From the NCBI GenBank assembly GCA_934130005.1, contig CAKOXD010000001.1, forward strand, positions 62,001 to 126,000: DNA of 64,000 nucleotides, given 5' to 3'. The position numbers were made by a program, and so were the translations under genes. A model generated the notes under the pieces. The model did no database searches. It was not told the DNA's origin and worked only from the letters and a program-made list of their open reading frames with translations. The DNA comes from an uncultured Bacilli bacterium (GTDB lineage: Bacteria; Bacillota_I; Bacilli_A; RF39; UBA660). Below are positions 8,333-17,446 of the stretch, one piece after another. Within the stretch, counting starts at the first letter, position 1. Every line of letters begins with the position of its first letter.

Positions 8333-8852
8333 CTTCAAAGAAACTTTGTGGATGATTACATACAGGACATACATCAGGTGCTTTTTTTCCAATTACTACA
8401 TGTCCACAGTTTCTACAAATCCATATTTTGTCTCCATCTTTAGAGAATACAACACCATCTTCTATATTTTTTAAAAGTTTTCTATATCTTTCTTCATGAT
8501 GTTTTTCAATGTCACCAACCATTTTAAATTTGCGTGCTAATTCATGAAATCCTTCTTCTTCTGCAGTTTTTGAAAACTCTTCATACATATCTGTCCATTC
8601 ATAATTTTCACCATTAGCAGCTGCCTTTAAATTATCAACTGTTGAACTAATTTCTCCACCATTTAATTCTTTAAACCATAATTTAGCATGTTCTTTTTCA
8701 TTATTTGCTGTTTCTTCAAATATTGCAGCTATTTGTTCATATCCATCTTTTTTTGCTTTTGATGCAAAATAAGTATATTTATTTCTTGCTTCACTTTCTC
8801 CTGCAAATGCTTTCATTAAATTTTGTTCTGTTTTACTTCCTTTTAATTCCAT
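8313..8852 (-). CDS. rbr: Rubrerythrin
   Basis: 179 residues. An NADH-linked non-haem iron peroxidase that reduces H2O2 in anaerobes. The N-terminal ferritin-like diiron domain has the ExxH pairs ([37 protein letters not shown]). The C-terminal rubredoxin-like domain has two CxxC knuckles (CRNC, CPVC) near residues 145-165. Start at ATG 8852 is set by an AGGAG site; a longer frame to 8888 lacks one. It follows the Fur/PerR gene with no room for another promoter, so it should be under that regulator. It suggests an anaerobic lifestyle. Confidence 0.95.
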   Translation of the reverse strand: MELKGSKTEQNLMKAFAGESEARNKYTYFASKAKKDGYEQIAAIFEETANNEKEHAKLWFKELNGGEISSTVDNLKAAANGENYEWTDMYEEFSKTAEEEGFHELARKFKMVGDIEKHHEERYRKLLKNIEDGVVFSKDGDKIWICRNCGHVVIGKKAPDVCPVCNHPQSFFEEKAINY

Positions 8853-8853
8853 T

Positions 8854-9234
8854 TTATTTCTCCTTCTTACAATTATGACATATTCCATCAGCTAATATAT
8901 TAACATTATTTACTATATATAAAGTATCATTTTCAATTATTTTATTAATGCTTTCTATATTTTTTAATTCAATATCAAATACATTTTTACATTTATTACA
9001 ATAAAAATGATAATGATTATATAAAGTTTTATCAAAACGATCACTATCACATGCAATTTCTATTTTTTTTACTAAATTATTTGTGACAAGTGAGTTTAAG
9101 TTCCTATAAACAGTTCCTAAACTTATATTAGGTATTATGTTTTTACATCTTAAATAAATCGTTTTAGCACTTGGATGATCTGTTGAATTTTTTACTATAT
9201 TTAAAATAGTATCTCTTTGATAAGAATATCTCAT
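8854..9234 (-). CDS. perR: Fur/PerR-family transcriptional repressor
   Basis: 126 residues. The N-terminal winged helix ([23 protein letters not shown]) is followed by a His-rich metal site (NHYHFYC) and two CxxC zinc knuckles (CNKC, CHNC). Start at 9234 has a perfect AGGAGG. It is autoregulated in all likelihood: a near-perfect palindrome lies between its -10 box and start. PerR rather than Fur is favoured because the only co-transcribed gene is rubrerythrin. The sequence alone does not prove peroxide sensing. Confidence 0.85.
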   Translation of the reverse strand: MRYSYQRDTILNIVKNSTDHPSAKTIYLRCKNIIPNISLGTVYRNLNSLVTNNLVKKIEIACDSDRFDKTLYNHYHFYCNKCKNVFDIELKNIESINKIIENDTLYIVNNVNILADGICHNCKKEK

Positions 9235-9243
9235 AAAACCTCC

Positions 9244-9266
9244 TAAGTAGTAATGATTACTACTTA
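9244..9266. promoter_or_regulatory. PerR-like operator palindrome
   Basis: A 23-bp perfect inverted repeat with a one-base centre at 9255; the left arm reads TAAGTAGTAAT. Its core matches the 7-1-7 PerR box (TTATAATNATTATAA) at 11 of 14 positions by eye. It covers the expected transcription start of perR-rbr. Confidence 0.8.
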
Positions 9267-9271
9267 TCAAT

Positions 9272-9300
9272 ATTATATTATTTATTTTTTTTATTGTCAA
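9272..9300 (-). promoter_or_regulatory. Promoter of perR-rbr
   Basis: Consensus TTGACA (9300-9295), 17-base spacer and TATAAT (9277-9272) on the minus strand. It is embedded in the last codons of pyrG. Confidence 0.85.
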
Positions 9301-10888
9301 TACTTGCTTTTATAAATGAGTCAAAAAGAGGATGTGGTTTAATTGGTCTACTTTTAAACTCAGGATGAAATTGACACGCTATAAAGTGAGGATGTGATTT
9401 AATTTCTACTATTTCAACTAAATCAGCTTCTTCATTTATTCCTGATATAGTCATACCGTTTTTTTCTATTATTTCCCTATATTTATTATTAAATTCATAT
9501 CTATGTCTATGTCTTTCTTTAATCTCTTTTTGTTTATAATCTGAATATGCTAATGTATCTTTTTTTAAGGTACAATTATAATTACCAAGCCTTAATGTAC
9601 CTCCCATATTTACTATACTTTTTTGATCAGCCATTAAATCTATTATTGGTTCTTTAGTTAGTGGATCAAACTCTGTTGAGGTTGCATTTTTGATACCACA
9701 TACATTTCTAGCAAATTCTATTACTGATAATTGCATTCCAAGGCATATTCCTAAATATGGAATGTTATTTACTCTAGCATAATTTATTGTTTTTAGCATT
9801 CCTTCTATTCCTCTACTACCAAAACCACCTGGTACTATGATTCCTTGAGTGTTTTTAAAAATTTCTTCTAAATTTTCTTCTTTTTCTAATTTTTCAGAAT
9901 CTATCCAATTTATATTTATTTTTGTATTATATTTATATCCTGCATGTTTTAAAGATTCAACTACCGATATATATGCATCATGTAATTCTGTATATTTCCC
10001 TACTAATGATATTTCTATTTCTTCTTTTAAATTATCAACTGTCTTTATTAAATCTTCCAAATATTTTAAATTTGATTTATTTAGTGGTAAATTGAATTGA
10101 TTTAATACTATTTCATCAAATCCTTGTTTATGATAATTCATTGGAATTTCATATATATTTTTTACATCCACTGAATCTATTACATTTTCCTTTGGAACAG
10201 AACAAAACATTGATAATTTATCTTTTATATGACTTCCCGTATCAAAAGGAGTTCTACAAACTAATGCATCTGGTCTTATTCCCATGTTTCTTAAATCTCT
10301 AACACTATTTTGCGTTGGTTTTGTTTTAAGCTCGTTTGATCCAAATATATAAGGAATTAATGTGCAGTGTACAAAGAATGTATTACTGCTACCTTTTTCA
10401 TATTGGATTTGTCTTAAAGCTTCTATAAATGGTTGGGATTCTATATCTCCTACTGTTCCACCTATTTCTGTTATTACAATATCAGCTTTACTTGTAACAC
10501 CAGCTTCATATACTTTATTTTTTATTTCATTAGTAATATGCGGAACCATTTGAACTGTAGCTCCTAAATATTCTCCTTTTCTTTCTTTTTCTATTACTGT
10601 TTTATATATTTTACCGCTTGTTATATTTGATGTATAATTAAGTTCTTCATCAATATATCTTTCATAATGTCCTAAATCTAGATCTGTTTCACATCCATCA
10701 CTTGTTACATAAACCTCTCCATGTTGGATTGGATTCATTGTTCCTGGATCTACATTAAAATAAGGGTCAAATTTTTGCATAAAAACTTTATAGTTTCTAG
10801 CTTTTAAGAGTAAAGCTAAGGAAGATGCTGTAATACCCTTACCAAGTCCTGATACAACACCACCTGTTACAAATACATATTTTGTCAT
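9278..10888 (-). CDS. pyrG: CTP synthase
   Basis: 536 residues; makes CTP from UTP, ATP and glutamine. The N-terminal synthase domain starts with TGGVVSGLGKGITASSLALL (P-loop, residues about 8-27) and includes the FDPYFNVDPGTMNP and GGTVGDIES segments. The C-terminal class I glutaminase has the nucleophile motif GICLGMQLS and the HPE triad motif (CQFHPEFKSR). Length is typical of the family. An AGGAGG-like site (GGAGG) precedes ATG 10888. The leader carries a hairpin and T run right after a promoter (see separate entry). Confidence 0.97.
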   Translation of the reverse strand: MTKYVFVTGGVVSGLGKGITASSLALLLKARNYKVFMQKFDPYFNVDPGTMNPIQHGEVYVTSDGCETDLDLGHYERYIDEELNYTSNITSGKIYKTVIEKERKGEYLGATVQMVPHITNEIKNKVYEAGVTSKADIVITEIGGTVGDIESQPFIEALRQIQYEKGSSNTFFVHCTLIPYIFGSNELKTKPTQNSVRDLRNMGIRPDALVCRTPFDTGSHIKDKLSMFCSVPKENVIDSVDVKNIYEIPMNYHKQGFDEIVLNQFNLPLNKSNLKYLEDLIKTVDNLKEEIEISLVGKYTELHDAYISVVESLKHAGYKYNTKININWIDSEKLEKEENLEEIFKNTQGIIVPGGFGSRGIEGMLKTINYARVNNIPYLGICLGMQLSVIEFARNVCGIKNATSTEFDPLTKEPIIDLMADQKSIVNMGGTLRLGNYNCTLKKDTLAYSDYKQKEIKERHRHRYEFNNKYREIIEKNGMTISGINEEADLVEIVEIKSHPHFIACQFHPEFKSRPIKPHPLFDSFIKASIDNKKNK

Positions 10889-10903
10889 AATACCTCCATA
10901 TAC

Positions 10904-10950
10904 AAAAAAAATCTAAGAGAACGTTTCTTAGGCTCTCTTAGATTATACCA
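10904..10950 (-). promoter_or_regulatory. pyrG promoter with leader hairpin, possible attenuator
   Basis: An extended -10 element TGGTATAAT lies at 10950-10942. Directly behind it the 3' arm CTTAG (10917-10913) can pair in two exclusive ways: an 8-bp stem with 10941-10934, or a 6-bp stem with 10931-10926. Eight T follow (10911-10904). If transcription starts near 10935 only the second stem forms in the RNA. It could be a pyrG attenuator or simply the terminator of the gene above. Confidence 0.5.
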
Positions 10951-10996
10951 CTTATTTAATTTTAATTAAATATATTTTCGTTAATTTAAAGTGTTT

Positions 10997-11413
10997 TTAA
11001 ATTAATGAAAATAAAAATGCTACTAATGTTCCATACATATATCCTACTATTACCTCTAATGGTTTATGTCCTAATTGTTCTTTTAAATTTAGAGGAATTT
11101 TTTCTTTTTTTAAAAGCATATTTATTGCATTTGCCTGATTACCACTTTCTCTTCTAACTCCCATTCCATCATATGCCACTATAAAACTTGTTACTAAAGA
11201 AATTGCAAACAAAGGAGAATCAAATCCTATTTTAAAACCAATCAACATAGTAATTGAAGATATAAATGTCGTATGTGTACTAGGCATTCCACCATTACCA
11301 TTAAATAATCTATAAATATTTATTTTCTTATATTTTATTAATTCTCCTAAAAATTTTAATAATTGACAAGATATAAGTGCTACAAAAGGACATATCAAAT
11401 AAATATATTTCAT
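10997..11413 (-). CDS. Divergent PAP2 family (DUF212) membrane protein
   Basis: 138 residues with several membrane helices. The conserved segment GGMPSTHTTFISSI (about residues 41-54) and VAYDGMGVRRESGNQA (about 78-93), plus GHKPLEVIVGYMYG, are diagnostic of the YuiD/DUF212 group related to acid phosphatases. Substrate unknown, possibly a lipid-linked phosphate. It follows recO with a 10-base gap and an AGGAG site, so it is probably part of the era-recO unit. Confidence 0.85.
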   Translation of the reverse strand: MKYIYLICPFVALISCQLLKFLGELIKYKKINIYRLFNGNGGMPSTHTTFISSITMLIGFKIGFDSPLFAISLVTSFIVAYDGMGVRRESGNQANAINMLLKKEKIPLNLKEQLGHKPLEVIVGYMYGTLVAFLFSLI

Positions 11414-11423
11414 AAATTTTCTC

Positions 11424-12152
11424 CTATAATTTATTAAGATTTTTTAAAAAAGATTTTGTTTTTAAATAAAGACCAGTATATTTATCATAATATTCATCTA
11501 AAAAATCATTTATTTCCATTTTTATTTTATTACTAATTTCTAATTTACTTATTTTATTAATATCTACATAATAAAACATTCTTATGAGTTTTATAGTTTT
11601 TTCATCAACTATTTTTTCATTTGTTAAACAATTATTGCAAATATATCCACCATTTCTACCAGATATAGTTGCTATAGATGTTTTAGAGCCACATAAACTA
11701 CATTCATCTATTATAGGCATTACACCAAGATAATCTAAATATTTAAGTTCTAATATATTTGTAATAATTAATGGATCAAAATTTTCATTTATCTTATTAA
11801 GTGAAGCTACAAGTAATAAAAATATTTCTTCATTTTTATTTTGTTTTATAACTTGACTTGCTAATTCTAATATATATGATGCATAACTTATCTTATTTAT
11901 GTCTTTTTTTATATTTTTAAAATCATTTAATATATCTACTTCTTTTAATGTTGATAAACCATCTTCTTTATAATAAACATTAAATATACCATAAGTTAGT
12001 TTAGTTGTAGTTATTCTAAGATCACTTTTTAGTTTTCTTGATCCTTTAGCCATTATACTAATTATTCCATCTTTTGTTATTATTTTAATTATTTTACTTG
12101 ATTCTTTATAATCCTGTTCACTAATTACAATACCTTCTATTTCTCTAATCAT
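11424..12152 (-). CDS. recO: DNA repair protein RecO
   Basis: 242 residues. It mediates RecA loading and strand annealing with RecR. The N-terminal OB fold (REIEGIVISEQDYKESSKI) and a zinc finger (CSLC near 148, then CNNC near 176) are intact. In Bacillus recO follows era and yqzL; here the same order is kept, but with an AlbA_2 gene inserted between yqzL and recO. Confidence 0.93.
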   Translation of the reverse strand: MIREIEGIVISEQDYKESSKIIKIITKDGIISIMAKGSRKLKSDLRITTTKLTYGIFNVYYKEDGLSTLKEVDILNDFKNIKKDINKISYASYILELASQVIKQNKNEEIFLLLVASLNKINENFDPLIITNILELKYLDYLGVMPIIDECSLCGSKTSIATISGRNGGYICNNCLTNEKIVDEKTIKLIRMFYYVDINKISKLEISNKIKMEINDFLDEYYDKYTGLYLKTKSFLKNLNKL

Positions 12153-12182
12153 TTACTATCCACTTACCTTTATACAAATCTT

Positions 12183-13481
12183 TTAGTTTTTTTTAGTACC
12201 TTTTAAATCATTTAATCTTTTTTTATCTATATATTCTACTTTATTCATTGGAATATTTTTAAGTATACTAAAATTGCTATCTAAATCAAAGTCATTTTTA
12301 TAATAAGCAATTCTTGCTTTTTCTAAATCGCATATTGCTTCATCTATAAATTGATTTAATGATGATTTTTTTAAATAATCTGATTCATTATTTATATAAT
12401 CATAATAGTTTTGATTATATAAAGTTACTTTAAATATATTATCACTTATCAAAAAATCAGGTTGCATTTTCTGATTTTTATATGCATTTAATATTTTATT
12501 TATACCAGTACCATATCTTTCTATATAGCCTAATTTATAATAAATATCACCTAATTTTTTATTTCTTAAAATGGAAATTCCTTTAAAAATTTCTGATTTT
12601 TTTATATTTTCTACTAATCCTCCTATAGATATTATTTCTAACCTATCTTCAAATATTTTTATAGTAACCCCTGATTTTTTTTCGTAATCAGTATGGATTA
12701 TGGAATTTTCTATTACTTCTCTTAGTGCGACTTCAGGATAACTAGGGACATTAATTCTTATATTATTTATAAATTTTGTTTTTATTTCATTATAAGCAGA
12801 AAAGAAATTTAAAATACTATCTGTTTGAAAAATTAAAGAACCATTAAATTCTTTAATTCTAATTAAATTTTCTTCCTCTTTAGAATTATATAATAAAATT
12901 TTTGTACATATATCAAATTGATCAGATAAAAAATACCCTAAATTAGTATAATTTTTTTCATTATCTATAATACCTAAAGTTCTTTTATTATTTTCTTCGA
13001 ATGGAATATCATGATTTTTAAAAAATATAGAAGTCATATTAAAAGTTAAATTTTGATTTTTAGCAATTTTTTCCTCATATGATATTTTAGAAGTTTTTCT
13101 TATCATTTCTTTAAAATATTCTTCATTGATTTTTCTTGAAGTTGATCCACTTCTTATATAAGTTCCTTTATATATACCAGCACTTTTTTTATAATAAGGT
13201 TTATCATATCCTTCTTTAATAGTTAATTTAATTACATTTTTATTATCTATTTTTTCTATATCAATTTTTATATTTGATATAGCATTTGGATTTATATTAT
13301 CACTTACTATATTGCTAATTCTTTCTTGTTCTTTATTTACGTTGTCTAATCCAATAACATTACCAGAATCATCTATTCCAACATAAATTACTCCATCATT
13401 TGTATTTAAAAAAGCAATTATTTCTTTTACAAAATCATCATTTATTTGTCTTTTAAATTCTAATATTTGACTTTCTATCAT
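12183..13481 (-). CDS. AlbA_2/Schlafen-like DNA-binding and HATPase-like protein
   Basis: 432 residues. The N-terminal AlbA_2 domain (ESQILEFKRQ, then FLNTNDGVIYVGIDDSGNVIG, residues 1-45) is followed by a segment resembling the ATP-binding HATPase_c_4 domain (ALREVIENSIIHTDYEKKSGV near 240, and RYGTGINKIL near 322). Such proteins are putative transcriptional regulators of accessory regions, but target and signal are unknown. It sits between yqzL and recO in an otherwise conserved cluster, suggesting an insertion. ATG 13481 has an AAGGAG site. Confidence 0.75.
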   Translation of the reverse strand: MIESQILEFKRQINDDFVKEIIAFLNTNDGVIYVGIDDSGNVIGLDNVNKEQERISNIVSDNINPNAISNIKIDIEKIDNKNVIKLTIKEGYDKPYYKKSAGIYKGTYIRSGSTSRKINEEYFKEMIRKTSKISYEEKIAKNQNLTFNMTSIFFKNHDIPFEENNKRTLGIIDNEKNYTNLGYFLSDQFDICTKILLYNSKEEENLIRIKEFNGSLIFQTDSILNFFSAYNEIKTKFINNIRINVPSYPEVALREVIENSIIHTDYEKKSGVTIKIFEDRLEIISIGGLVENIKKSEIFKGISILRNKKLGDIYYKLGYIERYGTGINKILNAYKNQKMQPDFLISDNIFKVTLYNQNYYDYINNESDYLKKSSLNQFIDEAICDLEKARIAYYKNDFDLDSNFSILKNIPMNKVEYIDKKRLNDLKGTKKN

Positions 13482-13508
13482 AAATATACTCCTTAAATTA
13501 TAAGTATT

Positions 13509-13610
13509 TTATAATTCTTCTTTTTCTTCTTGTTCTAATTTTTTATATTTTAAATAATATTCAATTTTTCCAGTTTTTTTAAATAAATCCCATAATATTT
13601 CTTTTTTCAT
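13509..13610 (-). CDS. yqzL: YqzL-like small protein
   Basis: A 33-residue reading frame: MKKEILWDLFKKTGKIEYYL followed by a Lys/Glu-rich tail. It has an AGGTGAT ribosome site just upstream. Trp-x-x-Phe-x-x-Thr-Gly near the N-terminus and an aromatic residue before the charged tail match the YqzL family. In Bacillus subtilis yqzL lies between era and recO; here it lies between a short unknown gene downstream of era and the AlbA_2 gene before recO. Function unknown. Confidence 0.75.
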   Translation of the reverse strand: MKKEILWDLFKKTGKIEYYLKYKKLEQEEKEEL

Positions 13611-13640
13611 TTTTATCACCTATTATATAGTGATAACTTT

Positions 13641-14135
13641 TTATATTTTTAAACACTTTTTTTCTTTAATTTTTTCTAATTCTTCTTTTACATATTCTGT
13701 ATCTTCTTTTATTTCAATTTGATTTATATATTCATCTAATTCTTTACAAGTCATACTATCAAACATATTTTCTTTTATAAAGTCACTTATTTCTCTTCTC
13801 TTTAAAATATAATATCGGTAATCAAATTCATTTATATTTATTTTTTCCATCATTTCTATAGCAGTAAAATCTGTTATAAATGGTGCATATTTTAATATAT
13901 CTACAATAAATTCATTATCAAAATTAAATAAAATTTCTAAAATTACTAAATCAAGTATTTCTTTTATAGCATCTTCTTTATAAAGAATTGTATAATATAA
14001 AATATAGTAGTTTTCATCTTTATTTTTTAAACAATTTAATATATAATCTTTATCTATTATATTGGTTAAATTTTTATTATCTTCCTTTAATAAAATAATA
14101 TTTTTACAAATATTATTCATTTCTCTATAAGTCAT
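13641..14135 (-). CDS. Hypothetical helical protein downstream of era
   Basis: 164 residues, all-helical by composition, no membrane segment. No family recognised. It starts 8 bases after era stops, with an AGGTGAT site, so it is in the same operon. It is absent from the standard Bacillus cluster and is likely lineage-specific. Confidence 0.6.
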   Translation of the reverse strand: MTYREMNNICKNIILLKEDNKNLTNIIDKDYILNCLKNKDENYYILYYTILYKEDAIKEILDLVILEILFNFDNEFIVDILKYAPFITDFTAIEMMEKININEFDYRYYILKRREISDFIKENMFDSMTCKELDEYINQIEIKEDTEYVKEELEKIKEKKCLKI

Positions 14136-14143
14136 ACTATCAC

Positions 14144-15028
14144 CTATTCAAAATCATTAAATCCAAATTCTTGTAAATATTTTTCTTTATCACGCCATTT
14201 TTTAATTACTTTTACATATATTTCTAAATAAACTTTTTTTCCTAATAAATTTTCTATTTCTGGTCTAGCTTTAACACCAATATTTTTAACCATATTACCT
14301 TGTTTTCCAATTATTATTTTTTTAAGTGAGTCTCTATCAACAATAATAGCAACATTTATATAATAACTATTATTTTTTTTCTCCATATTTTCAACTATAC
14401 AAGTTAGTGAATGAGGAACTTCTTTATCTGTTAAATTGAATACTTTTTCCCTTACTATTTCACTTATAGTAAATGTAATTGGTTTATTAGTAATATAATC
14501 ATCACCATAATATTTAATATCATCAGTTAAGTATTTTTTTATTACTTTAATTAATTCATTTGTATTTTTATTTTTTAAAGCAGATACTGGTACAATATCA
14601 GCAAATTCATATAAATCTTTATATTTATTTATTAACATAAATAATTCATCTTTTGTTAATTTATCTATTTTATTTAATACTAATATTACTGGCTTATTTG
14701 CCTCTTTTATTTTATCTAAGACAAATAAATCTCCTTTACCAAATTCCTCTTTAGCATCTATTAAAAAAAGTATTACATCTACATCATTTATACTATAAAA
14801 AGCTTGTTTATTTAAATAAGTACCTAGTTTATGATTTGGTTTATGTATACCTGGTGTATCTACAAAAATTATCTGTGTATCTTCTTCATTATAAATACCT
14901 TGAACATTATTTCTTGTTGTTTGTGGTTTATTTGATGTGATTGCTATTTTGGTTCCTATTATACTATTAAGTAATGTGCTTTTTCCAGCATTAGGTCTTC
15001 CTACTAAACTTACAAATCCACTTTTCAT
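14144..15028 (-). CDS. era: Ribosome-assembly GTPase Era
   Basis: 294 residues. The G domain has GRPNAGKST (G1, residues 9-17), VDTPG (G3) and NKID (G4). The C-terminal KH domain carries IIIGKQGNMVKNIG. It binds the 3' end of 16S rRNA during 30S assembly. Its start overlaps the cdd stop by four bases (ATGA). Confidence 0.97.
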   Translation of the reverse strand: MKSGFVSLVGRPNAGKSTLLNSIIGTKIAITSNKPQTTRNNVQGIYNEEDTQIIFVDTPGIHKPNHKLGTYLNKQAFYSINDVDVILFLIDAKEEFGKGDLFVLDKIKEANKPVILVLNKIDKLTKDELFMLINKYKDLYEFADIVPVSALKNKNTNELIKVIKKYLTDDIKYYGDDYITNKPITFTISEIVREKVFNLTDKEVPHSLTCIVENMEKKNNSYYINVAIIVDRDSLKKIIIGKQGNMVKNIGVKARPEIENLLGKKVYLEIYVKVIKKWRDKEKYLQEFGFNDFE

Positions 15029-15408
15029 TTTAAATCCTCATCTGAAAAAGCATACACACATAATTCATCAATAGTAATTTTTTTTTTATTTAAACCATAA
15101 TAAGATATTATTTTTAAATCTTTATTACAATAATCAACTATCGTTTGTCTACAAATAAAACAAGGTGTAATCATCTTATCACTTTTAGCCATTAAATGAA
15201 TTGCTTTAAAATCATCCTTATTATAGCCATTTGCGATTGCATTATAAATAGCACATCTTTCTGCACATATTCCAGCAGCAGGACTAGACGTTTCAATATT
15301 TACACCATTAAATAATGTTCCATCATAACATTCAAGTATCGCAGCTACTGGATAATTAAAATAATTTGATTTTGAATTTAAAAGTAATTTTTCTAATTTT
15401 TCTTTCAT
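15025..15408 (-). CDS. cdd: Cytidine deaminase
   Basis: 127 residues, the size of the homotetrameric enzyme. Zinc ligands and catalytic Glu are in GICAERCAIYNAI (CAE, about 47-49) and PCFICRQ (PCxxC, about 83-88). Pyrimidine salvage. It overlaps dgkA by one base and era by four, so it is translationally coupled to both. Confidence 0.94.
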   Translation of the reverse strand: MKEKLEKLLLNSKSNYFNYPVAAILECYDGTLFNGVNIETSSPAAGICAERCAIYNAIANGYNKDDFKAIHLMAKSDKMITPCFICRQTIVDYCNKDLKIISYYGLNKKKITIDELCVYAFSDEDLK

Positions 15409-15791
15409 TATTTTCCCACCATTTCTATAAATTTTGGAACAAATATCATAAGCCCTATAATAGCTGATACAATTGACATAACAAGTACTGAACCAGCTGC
15501 TGTATCTTTTGCTATTTTTATATAAGGATTTTTATCTTTTGTTACTAAATCACATATATTTTCAATAGCAGTATTAATAAGTTCCATCATAAGTACTAAT
15601 CCAATTAATAATAAACATATTATCCATTCTATTTTAGATATTTTAAATATTAAAGCAAATATAATTACTAAAGTTGCAACAGTAAAATGTATAATCATAT
15701 TTTGTTCATCTTGAATACAAAGTTTTATTCCATTAAATGCATATTTAAAACTATTAATTAATTTTTTATTGTCGACTAATTTGGGCTTCAT
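15408..15791 (-). CDS. dgkA: Diacylglycerol/undecaprenol kinase family protein
   Basis: 127 residues with three membrane helices. The SFKYAFNGIKLCIQDEQNMIIH and MELINTAIENICDL (about 80-93) segments are the conserved catalytic face of the DgkA family; in Firmicutes the substrate is usually undecaprenol. Its ATG (15791) has an AGGAGG site inside the ybeY frame, giving a 26-base overlap with ybeY. Confidence 0.9.
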   Translation of the reverse strand: MKPKLVDNKKLINSFKYAFNGIKLCIQDEQNMIIHFTVATLVIIFALIFKISKIEWIICLLLIGLVLMMELINTAIENICDLVTKDKNPYIKIAKDTAAGSVLVMSIVSAIIGLMIFVPKFIEMVGK

Positions 15792-16209
15792 TTAATATTT
15801 CCTCCTGTAAACCAAACATTATTTTTTCTTCTTCTTTTTCCATATGATCATATCCATTTAAATGTAAAAAGCCATGAACTGCTAAAAAGCATATTTCTCT
15901 TTTAAACGAATGACCATATTCTACTGCTTGACTTTTTGCTTTATCAATACTTATATAAATATCTCCTAATACTTTTTCTTCTATTTCTGGAAATATATTA
16001 TCATCTTCTAAAGCAAAAGATATAACATCTGTTTCTCTATCAATATTACGATATTTTTTATTTAATTCGTGTATAAATTCATTATTTGTTATAATAACAT
16101 TAAATTCTATATTTTTTAATTTTAATTTTTTTATAGCTACATTTAACACTTTTTTTATATCTTTTATTTCTTCTATATTTTCATTTATTTCATTAAATAT
16201 TTCAAACAT
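15766..16209 (-). CDS. ybeY: Endoribonuclease YbeY
   Basis: 147 residues; a zinc-dependent RNase in 16S rRNA maturation and ribosome quality control. The diagnostic HGFLHLNGYDH motif is near residues 113-123 and the RxxDxxTDVISF-type segment (NIDRETDVISFAL) near 78-90. The phoH and yqfF genes that precede it in Bacillus are missing here; yqfD lies directly upstream instead. Confidence 0.95.
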   Translation of the reverse strand: MFEIFNEINENIEEIKDIKKVLNVAIKKLKLKNIEFNVIITNNEFIHELNKKYRNIDRETDVISFALEDDNIFPEIEEKVLGDIYISIDKAKSQAVEYGHSFKREICFLAVHGFLHLNGYDHMEKEEEKIMFGLQEEILNEAQISRQ

Positions 16210-16264
16210 ATAACGCCTCTTTCTATAATTATTATAATATAAAAATAGTATTTTTACAATTAAA

Positions 16265-16285
16265 AAAGACAGTTATTCTGTCTTT
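16265..16285 (-). terminator. Terminator of yqfCD
   Basis: An 8-bp stem (AAAGACAG/CTGTCTTT) with the yqfD stop codon in the 5-base loop, followed by T on the minus strand. Confidence 0.75.
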
Positions 16286-17442
16286 ATTTCTTGATATGAA
16301 GTTATATCTTCTTTTACTGTAAAAAATATTTTTAAATTTATATTTTCTTCTTCTTTTGTTTCTTTTAATATTTTATAACTTAATATTTCTGAATCATTAT
16401 TTAGTTTTTTTAACAAATTTTGTTTTGAAGCGTTTATAGCCTTATCAATTATATTACTATCATTATATATTTCATCTATTTCTTTTGTTTCATATTGAAT
16501 TTGTTTTATAAAACTAATTGGTAATAAATTATTTTTAAATACATATTTATCTTTTACTGTCTTTGTTTTATATTTATTAAAATTAAATAAATCATAGTAT
16601 TTATTTAAAACTTTAATTGTATATACTGTTTTTTTATTTTTTGTTTTTGTTATATTTTTATAATGATATGGAAACTTTATATCTAAAACATACCATACTT
16701 CTGCATATACTTTACCTGTAGCACTTACTCTATTTTTTACTTCTTCATTTAAATATATATCACCTGTAATTATTACATCACCTTTTTTTACGTAGTCATT
16801 CTTTTTCCTTACTATTTCTCCTTCTTTAGCATCTACACTTATAATTATGCCACTTTTTTTTGCGACTACATTTCTATTGATTGTATTCTTTTTATCTTTG
16901 TTTAATATTCTTTCTTCTACTCTTACAATATATTTTGTTCCTTTTTCTTCAATCTCTATCCATTCTAATTTTTCTTTATATTTGTTTAATATTTCTTCTT
17001 TTATTTTTTCTTTTTCTTTATATGATTTTTTTATATTATATTTTTTTATATCATATTTTTTTAGTTCTTCCTTTATAAATTTTCTCATATTATAATCATT
17101 ATGAATTACTTCTACATCAAATATTACATTAGATAATATATATATAGTAATAATTCCAATTATAATAAATAAAAGTAAGAATTTATTTTTTTTTATTATT
17201 TCTTCTAGATGTTTTAATCCATAACATCTTTTTATATCAACTTCATATATTGTTTTAATTTCTTCTATTTTTTCTATATCTTTACTATAAATTATTATTT
17301 CTATTTCATTATATTTATTTTTTTTTAAATCAAGTATTTCTATTCTGTTTTTTATTAATCTTCTAATAAATCTTTCTATATTTTTTCCGTTAATATTTAA
17401 TTTTGTTTTATTTTTAAAAATATATATAAAACTATTCTTCAA
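16273..17442 (-). CDS. yqfD: Sporulation protein YqfD
   Basis: 389 residues. A cytoplasmic N-terminal part is followed by one membrane helix (about 87-106) and an extracellular region with VRVEERILNKD and KSGIISVDAKEGEIVRKKNDYVKKGDVIITGDI, the usual YqfD signature. The family is found in spore formers and is expressed in the mother cell under sigma-E in Bacillus. The start appears to be TTG at 17442 behind an AGGTGAT site, four bases after the yqfC stop. It is part of yqfCD, which in Bacillus is followed by phoH; here ybeY follows. Confidence 0.88.
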   Translation of the reverse strand: MKNSFIYIFKNKTKLNINGKNIERFIRRLIKNRIEILDLKKNKYNEIEIIIYSKDIEKIEEIKTIYEVDIKRCYGLKHLEEIIKKNKFLLLFIIIGIITIYILSNVIFDVEVIHNDYNMRKFIKEELKKYDIKKYNIKKSYKEKEKIKEEILNKYKEKLEWIEIEEKGTKYIVRVEERILNKDKKNTINRNVVAKKSGIIISVDAKEGEIVRKKNDYVKKGDVIITGDIYLNEEVKNRVSATGKVYAEVWYVLDIKFPYHYKNITKTKNKKTVYTIKVLNKYYDLFNFNKYKTKTVKDKYVFKNNLLPISFIKQIQYETKEIDEIYNDSNIIDKAINASKQNLLKKLNNDSEILSYKILKETKEEENINLKIFFTVKEDITSYQEIKTE

Positions 17443-17446
17443 TTTA

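Noticed and set aside
10900..10950. Classical CTP-dependent pyrG attenuator
   Set aside because: No GGGC start is seen at the expected transcription start, so the B. subtilis mechanism is not supported; only a generic attenuator remains possible.
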